Source of the DNA: an uncultured Bacteroides sp.
GTDB lineage: Bacteria > Bacteroidota > Bacteroidia > Bacteroidales > Bacteroidaceae
DNA length: 64,000 nt
Assembly: GCF_963677715.1 (NCBI RefSeq)
Contig: NZ_OY782495.1
Coordinates: forward strand, 1,912,001 to 1,976,000
Direction: 5' to 3'
Part shown: piece after piece, positions 61,860 through 64,000 of the stretch
Position numbering within the stretch: position 1 is the first letter of the stretch
Layout of the letters: each line of letters opens with the position of its first letter
Made by a program: the position numbers and the translations under genes
The notes under the pieces: model-generated
The model's input: only the letters and a program-made list of their open reading frames with translations
The model's database searches: none
Told to the model about the DNA's origin: nothing

Positions 61860-64000
61860 TTACTTTTTCTGCATCTTGTCCATCAGTACTTTCATCCAGT
61901 ACCCGCCAACGACGGAACGTGCTTTAAAGCCAACAAACTTACCGCTATCCGTGTGATGCCAGTCACTCAAAGGTACGCGCGAAACCGACTCGTTGGCATA
62001 TTTATATACCGGAGAGACAAACTTCTCAAAACGAGCCTTATCAGGTGCCATGGCAGCCGTCCACATTATCCAGTCGGACTTGGTATACTCTTTGCGTGAA
62101 TCCAACGGAAGTCCATACGGATTTTGCTTCGTGAGATAATAAGCAACTTCCTTTTCAATCACATTGTTTGGGAAAAGGTTCAGACCCCACATTTTATCCC
62201 AAACGATGTTATACTTCTGGCTCCAAGTACCTTTTCGATCGAAAGCCAGGCGGTAATGGTCTCCTTCATTGGCCATTTGCTCCCATTTAGCAGCCATCTT
62301 CTTAGCTGTATCAGCATATTTATCGGCCACATCATTCATTCCCAGCATGCGTGCCATTTCGCTATATCCGGCCACACCCATAATTGCTTTGGCAGAAAGA
62401 TTGGCATTGTGTGCCCAATGTCCGGCAAAATCATCGGTGCAAAGCTGGTTCTCAGGATCTTGTCCGTACTCCACCAGATAGTTTGTCCATATCGTTAACA
62501 AATCCCAGTACCTTTTTGCATAGCTTGCATTTCCTTCTATCTTAGAAATAGCAGCAGTAAGCACTATCATGTTTCCAGCTTCTTCAATCGGCATATCTCC
62601 ACCATATATCTGTCCGTTAGCAATAGGATAAGTACCCATATCGTGTGCCGGAAAAGGTTTGTTCCAACGTCCGCTGGCACTATATTCAAAGATACTTGTC
62701 ATCATTGCTTTCTCCAACTCGGGGTTATAAACAAGGAATAAAGGTGCAGAAGGATAAGTAAGGTCAACTGTATTCACACAGCCGTTACTGTTGTTCTCTT
62801 TGGAGAAGAACAATAAATGGCCGTCCTGATCGGTAAACAATTTATGAGCCGCAATGACCTGGCGATAGGCAAGCGCACACAATTCGGCGTATTCCTCTCC
62901 TCCGGCTTCTTCGGCATCGGCCATAATCATTTCATCGTAAGTACGGCAACGTTCCATTACAGAAGTATAGTTTGCTTTTGCTTTCTCGAAAGCATCAAAG
63001 ATACTTACCTTACCACCGTGCTTCCAATAAGCCATCCGACGCTGATATAGATATTCAATAGAATAAACGTCATCGTAGCCCAGCATCATATATCCTGCCT
63101 TCCCATCGGAAGTAACCTTACCCAAATTGTCCGAATAAGCCATCGCCGGCATCTGGTCGGCACGGCGAGTAATACATTCTGCTTGCGAAGGCAACAACTT
63201 ACCATTCGTCACAAATTCATTCTTCATATTATAATAGTTGCCCAGGCTGACAGCCTTGTTTACCCCTATGTTTCCTGCCAGATAAACATATCCCCAGTCA
63301 ATACACACACCGTCACCTTTACGTTCGGTAATGGGTTGATCGATCGTTCCGGCTTTTACATAATTAATGCCATTACGACGGATTGTTTTAGCTATAGTGG
63401 GCTGTGTCAGGTCGTTCACCGCAAGCTGTGGAGTAGTCTCCATATATATCTGCACGCTATGCTGCTTCTTATCCAAAGAACGTGCACGATACGAGATGTA
63501 ATTAATCGGAGTAGACAGCAAATCCAAGTCGTCCATCAATAAAGGAGCAGTAAACACAACATCCAGTTCCACCGGACCGCAAGTAAATGTGTAGTAAGTT
63601 TGCGTTGGAAGCACGTTTACCGACTTCTGGACAGCTGCCGTTTCAAAATTAACAGTCTGCTTGTTATGCCGATATAATCCAAAATCTACATAAGCACCTC
63701 CCGTTGTATTGTGGCAATGTGCGGCAAGTATGTTTTTCCCTTTACGCAATTTCTTTTTGGCACTGTCCGAAAGTTCAAGCAGTACGTCATTGTTCCACGA
63801 ATAGTCAGTAGCTACAAGTTTCTCACCGTTCAGATAAAGTTCAAACACATCATCATGCGAATACTTTAAATAAATACTTTCTTTGCTAAGATCGCTGTTC
63901 AAATCAAAATCTCTGCGAACCCAAATATCCTGAGAGTCCCATCTTGTTTTCACACGGGGCATATCCGACGTGCCAAAAGCGGCTTCGCCTCTTTTCCATG
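61860..64000 (-). CDS. DUF5127/DUF4965/DUF1793 'glutaminase-like' exported protein, 5' end outside window
   Basis: About 713 residues are visible; the frame is open through the window edge (WKRGEAAFGTSDMPRVKTRW), so the ATG at 63962 is internal. It parallels the 45062-47533 protein throughout: IWVRRDFDLNSD against IWVRRVVDVKNS, LCTDDFAGHWAHNANLSAKA against LCTDDFAGHFAHNTNLSIKA, and PLSDWHHTDSGKFVGFKARS against PMSDWIFTDKPRQRGFQARS. The missing part should contain the signal peptide and DUF4964-like domain. Its function is unknown; an (alpha/alpha)6 glycan-active enzyme is the best guess. Having two copies flanking the SusC/D block suggests duplication within the mannan locus and division of substrate specificity. 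Confidence 0.8.
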   Translation of the reverse strand, partial: WKRGEAAFGTSDMPRVKTRWDSQDIWVRRDFDLNSDLSKESIYLKYSHDDVFELYLNGEKLVATDYSWNNDVLLELSDSAKKKLRKGKNILAAHCHNTTGGAYVDFGLYRHNKQTVNFETAAVQKSVNVLPTQTYYTFTCGPVELDVVFTAPLLMDDLDLLSTPINYISYRARSLDKKQHSVQIYMETTPQLAVNDLTQPTIAKTIRRNGINYVKAGTIDQPITERKGDGVCIDWGYVYLAGNIGVNKAVSLGNYYNMKNEFVTNGKLLPSQAECITRRADQMPAMAYSDNLGKVTSDGKAGYMMLGYDDVYSIEYLYQRRMAYWKHGGKVSIFDAFEKAKANYTSVMERCRTYDEMIMADAEEAGGEEYAELCALAYRQVIAAHKLFTDQDGHLLFFSKENNSNGCVNTVDLTYPSAPLFLVYNPELEKAMMTSIFEYSASGRWNKPFPAHDMGTYPIANGQIYGGDMPIEEAGNMIVLTAAISKIEGNASYAKRYWDLLTIWTNYLVEYGQDPENQLCTDDFAGHWAHNANLSAKAIMGVAGYSEMARMLGMNDVADKYADTAKKMAAKWEQMANEGDHYRLAFDRKGTWSQKYNIVWDKMWGLNLFPNNVIEKEVAYYLTKQNPYGLPLDSRKEYTKSDWIMWTAAMAPDKARFEKFVSPVYKYANESVSRVPLSDWHHTDSGKFVGFKARSVVGGYWMKVLMDKMQKK

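Overview
The window reads as a chromosome segment of a Bacteroides-type bacterium (order Bacteroidales). The evidence is two SusC/SusD pairs, Bacteroidetes-type promoters (TTTG, about 19 nt, TAnnTTTG), lipoproteins with lipoboxes, a single-chain glycyl-tRNA synthetase, and families largely confined to this phylum (DUF3316, DUF3823, DUF4369, DUF6078, a propeller/Y_Y_Y/LuxR regulator). No database was searched; all family calls come from motif recognition.

1-6.2 kb is an accessory region. It holds a thioredoxin-like gene with an in-frame stop just after its signal peptide, a small DUF6078 gene, a 22-bp tandem repeat array, and a lone AT-rich 1141-residue SIR2-domain protein that looks like a DSR-type antiphage NADase. 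After it come a cluster of GTGATAG repeats and the 3' stump of a DUF2141 gene.

6.2-15.6 kb is mostly housekeeping: an FKBP-type prolyl isomerase lipoprotein, glycyl-tRNA synthetase, topoisomerase IV subunit A, a DUF3316 protein, an S41 protease lipoprotein, tRNA-Leu(UAG) with a textbook promoter and terminator, and a GT51 peptidoglycan glycosyltransferase.

15.7-29.1 kb is a complete polysaccharide utilisation locus (PUL): sensor-regulator, SusC, SusD, GH3 beta-glucosidase, a GH144-like endo-beta-1,2-glucanase and a trehalase-like (GH37/GH63 fold) hydrolase. GH144 next to GH3 points to beta-1,2-glucan (sophoro-oligosaccharide) use.

29.1-39.9 kb holds a TonB-type outer-membrane receptor, an MgtC/DUF4010 membrane protein, a CYTH phosphatase, a frameshifted porin, a 43-residue membrane protein, prfB with its programmed +1 frameshift, an acyl-CoA synthetase and an ArgE-like M20 deacylase.

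40.1-64 kb is an alpha-mannan locus. A tight six-gene minus-strand operon encodes GH76, an unassigned 721-residue protein, a DUF4965/glutaminase-like protein, GH92, GH125 and an aldose epimerase. A second minus-strand block encodes SusC, SusD and a DUF3823 lipoprotein. Between them lies an AT-rich plus-strand GH78 alpha-rhamnosidase that looks inserted. Upstream of the second SusC are a decayed N-terminal stump of a GH38-like alpha-mannosidase, another 22-bp-period repeat array, and a second DUF4965/glutaminase-like gene cut by the window edge.
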